This document shows positions 1 to 7,663 of a stretch of 64,000 nucleotides of DNA, piece by piece (positions within the stretch are counted from its first letter, which is position 1; each line of letters opens with the position of its first letter). The position numbers were made by a program, and so were the translations under genes. Source of the DNA: Bacillota bacterium (GTDB taxonomy: Bacteria > Bacillota > UBA4882 > UBA8346). Where the stretch lies: positions 1 to 64,000 of the forward strand of contig JAFABB010000006.1 of NCBI GenBank assembly GCA_023426245.1. The letters are read 5' to 3'. A model generated the notes under the pieces. That model did no database searches. It was not told the DNA's origin and saw only the letters and a program-made list of their open reading frames with translations.

Positions 1-91
1 GTATGTCCACCGGAGGGTTGCGTATGTCCACCGGAGGGTTGCGTATGTCTACCGGAGAGTCGCGTATGTCCACCGGATCGGTTGCGTATGC
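1..91. repeat. Tandem 21-bp direct repeats at the left edge
   Basis: Head-to-tail copies of a 21-bp unit beginning GTATGTCCACCGG lie at 1-21, 22-42 (identical to the first), 43-63 (three changes) and 64-85 (one base longer and diverged), followed by GTATGC at 86-91. There are no spacers. The array may continue left of the window. Multiple short direct repeats like this are known at the ends of some insertion sequences such as the IS21 family, so this could be the end of an element outside the window; that assignment is inference. Confidence 0.8.
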
Positions 92-173
92 ATACTGAAC
101 CATCGTCGTTTATCATATGGTGTGTAAACTCCAAAAAAGTATAATAAAAAGGCTGGAAAAAAGGAGAATACAT

Positions 174-290
174 ATCACACTACACGAAAAATATTACAAA
201 CATAGAAATTTAATACGAGAACTGTTGAGTGATTATGAAATCAACAGTGCAGAAGATTTAAGCAACGCATTAAAAGAAGTTTTTGCCTAA
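174..290 (+). pseudogene. Relic of an IS256 (Mutator)-type transposase N-terminus
   Basis: An open frame of 38 codons lies about 7 nt after a good Shine-Dalgarno site (AAGGAG, 161-166), but its first codon is ATC where ATG is expected. The peptide includes LIRELLSDYEINSAEDLSNA, which resembles the N-terminus of IS256/Mutator transposases (an EL...L...Y.I.S..DL..AL pattern). It stops at TAA 288-290, where a full transposase would continue for about 350 more residues. No catalytic DDE region follows. I read it as a dead remnant with a lost start and most of the gene missing. Family assignment rests on this short stretch only. Confidence 0.42.
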
Positions 291-317
291 TTAAGTGACT
301 CCACCATGTAGGTGACG

Positions 318-360
318 AAGAGGCCCAAAGACTAAATCCGTTCAAGTGGGCCTCTTTTTA
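318..360 (+). terminator. Rho-independent terminator
   Basis: A 10-bp stem, AAGAGGCCCA (318-327) with TGGGCCTCTT (347-356), has a 19-nt loop and runs into TTTTT. It lies just after the transposase relic. Confidence 0.75.
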
Positions 361-1150
361 AAGGACGATCAATCCTGACTGATCCTGGTTTATTTTTATG
401 CCCTCGTGCCCCTCCTTCCCCTCATTTGGGATAACCCCGATTCATCCTTAAAATCACGGTTCTATATCTAAAATTGGCCCACATACCCCACTAACCAACA
501 TTCTCTGTAGCGAGGGCCGGGTTTTAAAAGTTGGCTTGCTTAAGTCAAGAGTTGGTTTGTCCCTCCTTTCCAAAGACCGGCGGCAAAATCTATTCAATTT
601 TTGTTTTTCAAGTTTGCTCCGGTGAATCGCTCGCCGGTTTTCTAAGTTCCACTAAAGTCAAGGTTGCCTAACACTCTAAAGTCCGGCGCTTAATGGGTTT
701 GGGGGCTATGTTGGGTCAATGAGGTGTTGTATATAAGGATGGATATTTCTTTTTTAGTTTGGGAATAAGACTGAAAAATTTCCCCATGGACCTTGCCTTT
801 TTAAGAAAATGCCTGTTCAAAATATACGCATAAAGTATATTGATATTTTTTTGTTGGTTATCATTTCCAACTACTGTAATTATAATAAATCCTGAGAATT
901 TTGCAATATCATCAGAAAGTATATATTGTGGAAATGCAAGTGGGAGTTGAGGGCGGAAGGGATGGGGAAATGAAAATATTTTTTTGGGGTATGGAGCAGG
1001 GAAAAACGAATGAATGGCGGTTTTGAGGGCCCCACGGATTTTGGGTCTATTTATTCTCTAAGTTCGAAAATCAAAAAACAAACAGAAGGAAAAGGGAGTG
1101 GAATTATTGCAGCTTAATGAAAATAGTTGTTATGATAGGCGGAATTCAAC
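361..1150. other. Gene-free stretch of about 790 bp
   Basis: I see no convincing coding frame, RNA gene or strong hairpin here on either strand. Stops are frequent in all frames and parts are T-rich. Together with the relic upstream it looks like decayed or transposon-scarred sequence. Confidence 0.5.
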
Positions 1151-1179
1151 TTGACATTTTCCGGTTGAAATAATATGAT
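1151..1179 (+). promoter_or_regulatory. Sigma-A type promoter of the tetR gene
   Basis: TTGACA (1151-1156), a 17-bp spacer, then TATGAT (1174-1179). The palindromic operator begins 6 bp downstream, so a bound repressor would cover the transcription start. Confidence 0.75.
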
Positions 1180-1184
1180 ATGAG

Positions 1185-1200
1185 GAATGAATGTTCATTC
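1185..1200. promoter_or_regulatory. TetR-type palindromic operator O1
   Basis: GAATGAATGTTCATTC is a near-perfect 16-bp palindrome (7 of 8 half-site positions match), placed directly after the -10 box of the tetR promoter. A second copy, GAATGAACGTTCACTC, lies at 1830-1845 on the other side of the gene. Matching sites flanking a TetR gene suggest autoregulation plus control of the downstream genes. Confidence 0.75.
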
Positions 1201-1215
1201 AGGGGAGGTAACGTT

Positions 1216-1803
1216 TTGGCGGATTCGCGGAAAGAAGAAATGGCAGATAAAAAAACGGTTATTTTAAAGACCACCCTGGAATTAATATCGGAACAGGGTT
1301 TTGTCGGCACGCCCATGTCCCAAATCGCTCAGAGGGCGGATATCGGGATGGGCACCATTTACCGCTATTTTAAAAATAAAGACGATTTATTAAATGCCTT
1401 ATATATTAACATCAAGCAAAAAATCGCCGACTGTTCCCGGCGCAGTTACCCGGAAAACCTGCCGGCTCGTGAGGCTTTTAAACACATACTTGGAAATCTA
1501 ATCCGCTATTTTAAAGAGAATCCTGCCGAATTGTCCTTTATGGAACAGTACGTAAATTCTCCAGTGATCACTGCCGCCACCCGGGAAGAGGCCATGCGAA
1601 TGGCAGAACCGTTTGAAGACTTGTACCGGCGCGCCAAAGAGCAGAATTTATTGAAGGAAATGCCGTTCGAAATTTCATGCGCTCTTTTAGGCGGAGCCGC
1701 TATTTCTCTTGCCAAACTCTACCTAGCCTCGCCGGACGGGTTGAGCGAGGAATCCCTTGCTATGGGATTGGATGCCCTGTGGGATATGATTGCGCTAAAA
1801 TAA
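1216..1803 (+). CDS. TetR/AcrR-family transcriptional regulator
   Basis: A 195-residue repressor of the TetR family. The N-terminal helix-turn-helix is clear (about residues 15-60, ending in the typical GTIYRYFKNKDDLL). The C-terminal ligand-binding half is helical and does not reveal a ligand. I chose TTG 1216 as the start: it sits 7 nt after GGGGAGG (1202-1208). An ATG at 1180 would begin in the promoter and operator, and an in-frame ATG at 1240 has a poorer ribosome site. The operator at 1185-1200 predicts autorepression, and the matching site at 1830-1845 predicts control of the aldo/keto reductase and EFR1 genes. TetR regulators next to redox enzymes usually sense a small toxic or electrophilic compound; that part is inference. 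Confidence 0.9.
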   Translation: MADSRKEEMADKKTVILKTTLELISEQGFVGTPMSQIAQRADIGMGTIYRYFKNKDDLLNALYINIKQKIADCSRRSYPENLPAREAFKHILGNLIRYFKENPAELSFMEQYVNSPVITAATREEAMRMAEPFEDLYRRAKEQNLLKEMPFEISCALLGGAAISLAKLYLASPDGLSEESLAMGLDALWDMIALK

Positions 1804-1829
1804 GCAGGATTATTTTTTTAGTGATTGCG

Positions 1830-1845
1830 GAATGAACGTTCACTC
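1830..1845. promoter_or_regulatory. TetR-type palindromic operator O2
   Basis: GAATGAACGTTCACTC, a 16-bp palindrome with one half-site mismatch, closely matches the site at 1185-1200. It lies 27 bp after the tetR stop and about 145 bp before the aldo/keto reductase start. Confidence 0.72.
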
Positions 1846-1929
1846 TATTGGAAATTTATCAATCCCAACCGATAATAATGTTTTTCTCTTTGTCTCTGGG
1901 GCAAAACCAATTCATTACAAGATATTACA

Positions 1930-1958
1930 TTGACACAGAAGTATCGTAAGCGAAAATA
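1930..1958 (+). promoter_or_regulatory. Possible promoter of the aldo/keto reductase gene
   Basis: TTGACA (1930-1935), 17 bp, then AAAATA (1953-1958). The -35 is perfect but the -10 is weak. It lies about 85 bp downstream of operator O2, so either another promoter overlaps O2 or repression acts as a roadblock. Confidence 0.4.
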
Positions 1959-1988
1959 CCGAAATTTATTAGATAAGGGAGATGGGAA

Positions 1989-3227
1989 ATGATGCTTTAT
2001 CGTGAAATGGGCAAGACCGGAGAGAAGGCTTCAATTTTGGGTTATGGCTGTATGCGTTTTCCCAAAAAAGACGGTAAGATTGATCAGGAGCGTACTGAGA
2101 AACAGGTTATTTCCGCCATTGATCAGGGAGTCAACTATTTTGACACCGCTTATATTTATCCTAACAGCGAAGCCACTCTGGGAAATATTTTGGCCAAAGG
2201 TTACCGCGACAAAGTGATGGTCGCCACCAAATTGCCATTGCCTTTGATCCATTCTTCCAAAGACATGGAAAACATTTTTGCGACCCAATTAAAGAGGCTT
2301 CAAACGGACTCCATTGATTATTATCTAATGCATTCGGTAATGACGACGGAAGGTTGGCAGAGGCTGAAGCGTCTCGGGGTGGAGGAATTTCTTTTGAAAG
2401 CCAAAGCGGCAGGAAAGATCCGTCACATCGGATTTTCCTATCATGGTGATAAAGAACAGTTCAAAGAGATTGTGGATGACTACGCGTGGGATTTTTGCCA
2501 GATTCAATATAACTATATGGATGAATCGAACCAGGCAGGGAAGGAAGGACTTTTATATGCGGCATCCAGGAACCTGGGTGTTGTCATCATGGAACCGCTC
2601 CGGGGTGGCTCTCTTGCGGGCAAAATGCCTTCACAGATAGGGTCAATATGGGAACGGGCTGAAATTAAAAGGACACCGGCGGAATGGGCTTTACGCTGGG
2701 TATGGAATCATCCCGAAGTTTCGGTTGTGCTGTCGGGAATGAATGAAGAGAGCCAGATTGAGGAGAATATCAGAATTGCCGGAAGCGCCTATCCGGGATC
2801 TTTATCCGCGGAGGAAATCAAACTTTTCGATGATGTAAAAGCGGCTTATGCCGGAATGATGAAAGTCGGCTGCACAGGCTGCGGATACTGTATGCCTTGT
2901 CCGGCTGGAGTCAATATTCCGTTATGTTTTGCTTATTATAACAATAAACACTTATTCAACGAAAATTCCTATCAGCTTTCATACATGGGTTTTACCATCG
3001 GAGTGGACAGTGGTAAATCTTCTTACGCTTCCTTGTGCCGGGATTGTGGAAAATGTGAAAAGCATTGTCCTCAGAGTTTACCCATACGGAAACATCTAAG
3101 AGAAGTCTCTAAGGATATGGAACGGTTTTATTTTAAACCCATTGCCGGTTTGGTGCGGGCTTACTATAAAATCCGGGGTGGGCTAAAGCGAATCAATAAA
3201 ATTACCGCGTCAAAAGGAGAGCGGTAA
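1989..3227 (+). CDS. Aldo/keto reductase with C-terminal [4Fe-4S] domain
   Basis: A 412-residue enzyme: NAD(P)H-type aldo/keto reductase barrel (about 1-280) followed by a ferredoxin-like tail. The catalytic tetrad of the family can be placed at Asp52, Tyr55 or Tyr57, Lys81 and His115. The tail has two cysteine sets, C295-C298-C301-C304 and C350-C353-C356-C360, each ending in CP as expected for iron-sulfur ligands. This architecture is common in anaerobic Bacillota; the substrate is not known. The ribosome site (AAGGGAGATGGGA) precedes the ATG; ATG 1992 is an equally possible start. The gene lies between TetR operator O2 and the EFR1 gene 11 bp downstream, so the three probably form one regulated redox unit. 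Confidence 0.92.
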   Translation: MMLYREMGKTGEKASILGYGCMRFPKKDGKIDQERTEKQVISAIDQGVNYFDTAYIYPNSEATLGNILAKGYRDKVMVATKLPLPLIHSSKDMENIFATQLKRLQTDSIDYYLMHSVMTTEGWQRLKRLGVEEFLLKAKAAGKIRHIGFSYHGDKEQFKEIVDDYAWDFCQIQYNYMDESNQAGKEGLLYAASRNLGVVIMEPLRGGSLAGKMPSQIGSIWERAEIKRTPAEWALRWVWNHPEVSVVLSGMNEESQIEENIRIAGSAYPGSLSAEEIKLFDDVKAAYAGMMKVGCTGCGYCMPCPAGVNIPLCFAYYNNKHLFNENSYQLSYMGFTIGVDSGKSSYASLCRDCGKCEKHCPQSLPIRKHLREVSKDMERFYFKPIAGLVRAYYKIRGGLKRINKITASKGER

Positions 3228-3238
3228 GGAAATCGCAA

Positions 3239-4006
3239 ATGAAAATTTTTTATTTCACTGCTACTGGCAATAGCTTGGCGATTGCTAAACGATTCAGAGG
3301 AGAGCTTTACTCTATACCTAAAGTTTTAAAAAGCAATCAATTTCATTTTGAAGACGAAAAAATAGGACTTATATTTCCATGCTACGGTTTTGCTGCTCCT
3401 TCTATCGTACAGGAATTCATTGCCAAGGTCACTCTGAAAAGCCCTTATATTTTTATCATTATGACCTATGGAAATACATTGGCGGACAGCGTCCGTTGGC
3501 TTGTACGGTTTGCCGGGGAAAATAATATCACCATTCATTATGCAGACGGTTTGTTGATGATTGACAACTGTTTGCCCGTGTTCGATGTAGAGCGGGAAAA
3601 GACCAAAGAAAAGCGCATAGAAGAAAATCTAAACCGTTTGATGGCAGATGTGAATCAAGAAAGGCATTATATAAGGCGGGGGACTGTCATCGATTGCATG
3701 ATGACCAAGGCTGTTCAGGGTTTGTTGAAATTAAATCCCAACTTTTATTCGGATAGGGATTTTTTGATCGGAGATCAATGTAATGGTTGTGGGACGTGCA
3801 GCAAGGTTTGCCCCCGCGACAATATAACGATTGACACAAAGCCGGGAGGCATTAAACCGGTTTACGGAGGACATTGCGAATTTTGTCTTGCCTGCATCAA
3901 CCATTGTCCTCAACAGGCGATCCGTTTAAAAAAAGAAAAAAACCCCAATGCCCGGTTTCGGAATGAAAATGTGACGTTAAAAGAAATCATTTCCGCCAAT
4001 GATTAA
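3239..4006 (+). CDS. EFR1-type flavodoxin/ferredoxin fusion protein
   Basis: A 255-residue electron carrier with an N-terminal flavodoxin-like domain (YFTATGNSLAIAK, FMN phosphate loop at residues 5-17) and a C-terminal bacterial ferredoxin domain with two [4Fe-4S] cysteine sets (C181, C184, C187, C191 and C213, C216, C219, C223). EFR1 proteins are common in clostridia and presumably pass electrons from flavin to iron-sulfur partners. The gene starts 11 bp after the aldo/keto reductase stop with its own AAGGA site, so the two are co-transcribed. The carrier is a natural electron partner for the iron-sulfur tail of the reductase; this pairing is inference. Confidence 0.9.
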   Translation: MKIFYFTATGNSLAIAKRFRGELYSIPKVLKSNQFHFEDEKIGLIFPCYGFAAPSIVQEFIAKVTLKSPYIFIIMTYGNTLADSVRWLVRFAGENNITIHYADGLLMIDNCLPVFDVEREKTKEKRIEENLNRLMADVNQERHYIRRGTVIDCMMTKAVQGLLKLNPNFYSDRDFLIGDQCNGCGTCSKVCPRDNITIDTKPGGIKPVYGGHCEFCLACINHCPQQAIRLKKEKNPNARFRNENVTLKEIISAND

Positions 4007-4173
4007 GACTCGAAACGGGAGAGCGGAGTTCCTCCGGAAGCGGCTTGTTCTTTCCCGATGATATCGTTCGATTACGGCAGGAAAACACGGCAAAGCAGCG
4101 AACATTTCTATTTTATGGACAGGCTGTTACAAAACGGAGAGAAATTCCACTAAAACGGAGGGTTTTGTGGATT

Positions 4174-4277
4174 AGTAGAGCGTATTGTAAATAAATAGCA
4201 ATCAGAAATGGGAAGATACGCTCTACTTAAGTAAAACGTTCACAATCATTGAGTAGTTATTTAGAGAACGTTTTACT
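4174..4277. repeat. Four related 12-bp motifs in two inverted pairs
   Basis: AGTAGAGCGTAT (4174-4185) is exactly inverted at 4216-4227, and AGTAAAACGTTC (4230-4241) is exactly inverted at 4266-4277. The two 12-mers agree at 8 of 12 positions (pattern AGTARARCGT). Copies two and three abut around the palindrome ACTTAAGT (4225-4232), so the whole array is roughly symmetric. It ends 36 bp before the start of the two-phosphatase gene. It could be a cooperative operator or two RNA hairpins in the leader; neither stem is followed by a T tract. Confidence 0.8.
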
Positions 4278-4313
4278 AGAACTCCAATCTATCAATGGAT
4301 AAGGAGAAAAAAT

Positions 4314-6503
4314 ATGAAACAGGCAAAGAAAATTGTTTGGCTATTTTTGACAGTGATGATGCTGATGGCATTTTCACTGCCGATGACAGCGAAGGCTGAG
4401 GCGGCAGACAGCTATGCCAATGTCGCGGGAACTGTTGCCGAGGTGCAAAAATACGGCAACCTTACAATGGATATTAAACCAAAGGCCCTTTATGATGCCG
4501 GTTATCATTTGGGTGATATCCTCAATGTGGCGGCGGGCGCCAACGTACTGAAAATCCCTTTTTGTACCTCTTATAGTGATGTCGATACGGGAAGCCTTGT
4601 AGTACGGGATGACCGGACCAATGATTTACTGGTGGTGGCCATCAACATGGGGAACTTTTCCGCCAAATATAATGTCAAAGCGGGGGATAAGGTAACATTC
4701 TCCCTGGCGGAAAAGGAAGGATACCTTTCTGAGTATCAGCTTCGTCAGTTGAAACGCACCAATGTCCGCTCTGATTATGCGACCGATTCGATATTCGCCA
4801 ATTTCCGCAGCATTACAACAACAGGGATAAACCCTGCTGTTTTATACAGAAGCAGCAGCCCGGCAAATAATGAGTTGGGCCGTGCCGCCTATGCCGATGC
4901 ATTGGCTAAGGCCGCCGGAGTTGCAACGGTGCTCAATTTAGCCGACTCCGATGAAGAAATCAAAGGCTATATCGGATCCAAGGAGTTTACTTCAGGCTAT
5001 TACAAGGCGCTCTATGATCAAGGCAAAGTTAAAGCTGTGGATATGGATGTTGATATTGCAGGCGCCGACTTCGGGAAAAAACTGGCCGCAGGGCTCCGTT
5101 TCCTAAGTCGAAACAAGGGACCTTATCTGATCCATTGCACGGAGGGCAAAGACCGGGCGGGCTTTGTAAGCGCCGTATTGGAATCCCTGATGGGGGCCAG
5201 GTTCGACGAAGTCGTTTCCGACTATATGACCACCTATGAGAATTATTACGGAGTTAAAAAAGGCAGCGAGCAGTATACCTCCATCGCCAACAGTAACATC
5301 GTGACTTCATTGACCACGGTTGTTTGCGGGTATCCCAAGGGAACCGATATTTCCAAAGCGGATCTGGCGGCAGCAAGCGAGAAATATCTGAAAAAATACG
5401 GGTTGACTTCCAGTGAGATTAAAGCCCTTAAAAAAAGGCTTGCCGTGGATTCCGTTTACAAAACTCCAAACGTATCGGGTAAAGTGACGGAGATCGAAAA
5501 GTACGGTCATGCCGTAACGGAAATTTCCATTGAAGACTTTTACAAATTGGGCTTTAAACCGGGAGATATGGTAACAGCCGTCTTTGATAACGGTTTTGTG
5601 CTGGAGGCGCCGTTTTTGGATGGCTACTATGTAGATGCCGGTAAACCGCTGGTTCGCGCTTACCCGGGACAAACCAATATCGCGGTGTGTATCAACTATG
5701 GAAAGCTCAGTGAGATTGCCCACCTCCAGGCGGGTAATAAAGTTACGATTATGCTGACCGCCCGCGGCGGCTATCTTACGCAATATGAGATTCGGAAGTT
5801 AAAGCGCACCAATAACCGGGCCGATTATTCATCGGATGAGGCATTTGCCAATTTCCGCAATATTTCACTGGGTAAGATTGCAAAAGGCGCGCTTTACCGC
5901 AGTTCAAGCCCGATCAATAACGAACTGGGTCGCGCTCCCTATGCGGATGGCTTTTTGAAGAAAGTGAAAGTCAATACTGTGGTCAATCTGGCCGATTCAA
6001 CCGAGAATATCAAGACTTATATGGGGGCCAAGGATTTTGCCTCCCTGGGCTATGCGGAACTCTTTCAGAACAACCGAGTGTTATGTTTGAATATGGGACT
6101 GGCCTATACCGGCAAAGAATTTAAGGCCAGTATTATCAAGGGCCTGGTGTTTATGGCGGAGAATCAAGGGCCTTATCTTTTCCACTGCACGGAAGGGAAG
6201 GATCGGACGGGGTTTTTTGCGGCATTGCTGGAAGCGTTAATGGGCGCATCCAAGAATGAGATCGTTGAAGATTATATGCAAAGCTATATCAATTATTATG
6301 GCGTTCAAAAAGGCACCGACAAGTACGCAGTGATTGCCGAGGATGTACTGGCAATGCTCAAGTTCGTTGCGGGAACCAATGATTTGGATAAGGCCAATCT
6401 GGCGGAAGCCGCGGAGAAATATCTCCTTTCCGGCGGCATGACGGCTGAACAGATTCAAATATTAAAAACAAAGCTGTCTACGAAATACGAAACCGCAGAA
6501 TAA
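4314..6503 (+). CDS. Exported protein with two tandem tyrosine-phosphatase units
   Basis: A 729-residue secreted protein. Residues 1-29 are a signal peptide (Lys-rich start, hydrophobic core, likely cleavage after AKAEA). The rest is a duplication: units of about 365 residues, each with a small beta-rich segment followed by a phosphatase domain. Each phosphatase carries the HCX5R P-loop: HCTEGKDRAG with Cys275/Arg281 and HCTEGKDRTG with Cys625/Arg631. Sequence style matches the bacterial Y_phosphatase3 (PF13350) group, which includes phosphotyrosine and phosphoinositide phosphatases. Both active sites look intact. The ribosome site is AAGGAG. It stands alone, with the symmetric repeat array upstream and a strong terminator downstream. 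The substrate outside the cell is unknown. Confidence 0.88.
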   Translation: MKQAKKIVWLFLTVMMLMAFSLPMTAKAEAADSYANVAGTVAEVQKYGNLTMDIKPKALYDAGYHLGDILNVAAGANVLKIPFCTSYSDVDTGSLVVRDDRTNDLLVVAINMGNFSAKYNVKAGDKVTFSLAEKEGYLSEYQLRQLKRTNVRSDYATDSIFANFRSITTTGINPAVLYRSSSPANNELGRAAYADALAKAAGVATVLNLADSDEEIKGYIGSKEFTSGYYKALYDQGKVKAVDMDVDIAGADFGKKLAAGLRFLSRNKGPYLIHCTEGKDRAGFVSAVLESLMGARFDEVVSDYMTTYENYYGVKKGSEQYTSIANSNIVTSLTTVVCGYPKGTDISKADLAAASEKYLKKYGLTSSEIKALKKRLAVDSVYKTPNVSGKVTEIEKYGHAVTEISIEDFYKLGFKPGDMVTAVFDNGFVLEAPFLDGYYVDAGKPLVRAYPGQTNIAVCINYGKLSEIAHLQAGNKVTIMLTARGGYLTQYEIRKLKRTNNRADYSSDEAFANFRNISLGKIAKGALYRSSSPINNELGRAPYADGFLKKVKVNTVVNLADSTENIKTYMGAKDFASLGYAELFQNNRVLCLNMGLAYTGKEFKASIIKGLVFMAENQGPYLFHCTEGKDRTGFFAALLEALMGASKNEIVEDYMQSYINYYGVQKGTDKYAVIAEDVLAMLKFVAGTNDLDKANLAEAAEKYLLSGGMTAEQIQILKTKLSTKYETAE

Positions 6504-6593
6504 AAAAGACTGATCGGAAAAGCAGCCTTATGGTTTGGTGAGAGTTGCTTATTGTAAGAGCATAAATTTTAAAAGTTGTCCTTATATCAATCG

Positions 6594-6650
6594 ACCGGAT
6601 TTCTGCGCAGATCGCAGAGCGCATAGCGCAGAGATCCGGTTTTCATTTTG
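6594..6650 (+). terminator. Rho-independent terminator of the phosphatase gene
   Basis: A 15-bp stem (6594-6608 with 6626-6640) with one G-U wobble is followed by TTTTCATTTT. It also separates the gene from the convergent minus-strand gene. Confidence 0.8.
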
Positions 6651-6677
6651 GCGAGCGTACCCAATAACGTAGCGGAG

Positions 6678-7178
6678 TCACCCTTCGTTCCAATGATTGC
6701 CGGGTTTTGCGGCTTCTTGGTTTTTGGATAGATAAATCATTTCTTCGCAGTATTCCGTATAGGGCCTGAGTTTATCATAATTTCTCGTAAATTTCAGTCG
6801 GCCGTCGATTTGTTTTAACAGCGTATCCGTTGAAGTTTCATTCAGCCTTTGGCAGACATATCTTGTATCAAGTCCTAATATTTTGCATGCCTCCAAAGTA
6901 GGACAGAAATTCATGGAATGAAAAACAATCTCTTGATCCGTCTTTAGGATGACCGGCGCTTCTTTTGGAGTGATATGAAACCGCTCCAATAACAACCGGT
7001 AACCGGAATAAAGTAAGTCATCGGTAATAAAGTCAAAGTTGCCTTTATTTTCTTGAAACCATTGGGTTCTGCGGCGGATGGAATCACCGTTGAGTTGATG
7101 GAGTATCTTATCATCGGCATTCCGGAGATGTTCGATTTCCTCCTCAATGGCTGTCTTCATATAGCGCTCCAATTTCAT
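6678..7178 (-). CDS. Uncharacterised 166-residue protein, possibly ATC-hydrolase-like
   Basis: An acidic, soluble protein without signal peptide or membrane segment. The C-terminal half contains a run around FCPTLEACKILGLD followed by Cys- and Tyr-rich helices. It recalls the family annotated as L-2-amino-thiazoline-4-carboxylic acid hydrolase (PF14196), but I would not assign that activity on this alone. I chose the ATG at 7178, 7 nt after AGGAGG on the minus strand; a TTG at 7199 lies upstream of that site and an ATG at 7184 is too close to it. It is a lone gene convergent with the phosphatase gene. Confidence 0.62.
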   Translation of the reverse strand: MKLERYMKTAIEEEIEHLRNADDKILHQLNGDSIRRRTQWFQENKGNFDFITDDLLYSGYRLLLERFHITPKEAPVILKTDQEIVFHSMNFCPTLEACKILGLDTRYVCQRLNETSTDTLLKQIDGRLKFTRNYDKLRPYTEYCEEMIYLSKNQEAAKPGNHWNEG

Positions 7179-7345
7179 ATCCATACCTCCTCCGATCAAT
7201 ATCGTTATAAAATACCATAAATCGCCAATGAAATCAATAATGCTTTTTCAGGGCAGATTTTTTCCTCGCTCATCTAGCCTCCGGATCTTATTTCCATATC
7301 GTTCTAGTAAAAATAAATATATCTTGAACAGGGATTTGTTTTCCA

Positions 7346-7375
7346 TTTACTATGGTCAGGCTGATATTATATAAT
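7346..7375 (+). promoter_or_regulatory. Promoter of the SOS mutagenesis cassette
   Basis: TATAAT (7370-7375) is perfect; TTTACT (7346-7351), 18 bp upstream, is a fair -35. The LexA box begins 5 bp after the -10, so LexA would block the start site. Confidence 0.68.
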
Positions 7376-7380
7376 GAATT

Positions 7381-7394
7381 CGAACATATATTCG
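7381..7394. promoter_or_regulatory. LexA (SOS) box upstream of the umuDC-like genes
   Basis: CGAACATATATTCG matches the Gram-positive LexA consensus CGAAC-N4-GTTCG with a single mismatch. Its position just downstream of a TATAAT box and upstream of a UmuD/UmuC-like pair fits SOS repression. Confidence 0.75.
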
Positions 7395-7410
7395 GGAAAG
7401 GGTGAATATC

Positions 7411-7658
7411 ATGATTGAAGAAATTGATGGTCCGATTGACGTGGTGGCGGTCTTTCGTCGGGTAAAGTCTCGCCGTTACTGTTTTCCTGGCGCAACCGGC
7501 GCTATAGCAATTTAAAAACCTCCAGTATGTGGATGGATTCGGAAGGGGATGCTAAACGGGTACATTTTTCCGTCATTACCGATAATGCCAATCTTTATGA
7601 ACTTTGTTTTCATACTCGCTCTTTCCAATGGACTCTGGTCAAAATCTATCACGAATAA
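7411..7658 (+). pseudogene. Frameshifted small gene heading the SOS cassette (DUF6504-like)
   Basis: The frame opens at ATG 7411 after AAAGGGTG with MIEEIDGPIDVVAVF. The expected continuation, SSGKVSPLLFSWRNRRYS and on to a C-terminus of VKIYHE, is in another frame. One missing base in the T run at 7453-7455 explains the switch: adding one T gives a clean protein of 82 residues ending at TAA 7656-7658. The restored protein resembles small proteins often encoded beside Y-family polymerases (DUF6504-like, with the WR.RRY core). Either the gene is broken, or this is a sequencing error or programmed slippage on a short T run. As written, translation stops at about residue 34. Confidence 0.62.
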
Positions 7659-7663
7659 ACGGA

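Noticed and set aside
1..91. CRISPR array
   Set aside because: The 21-bp units are contiguous with no unique spacers, and no cas gene is nearby.
5307..5783. Minus-strand open frame of 158 codons inside the phosphatase gene
   Set aside because: Shadow frame opposite a gene with two intact active-site motifs.
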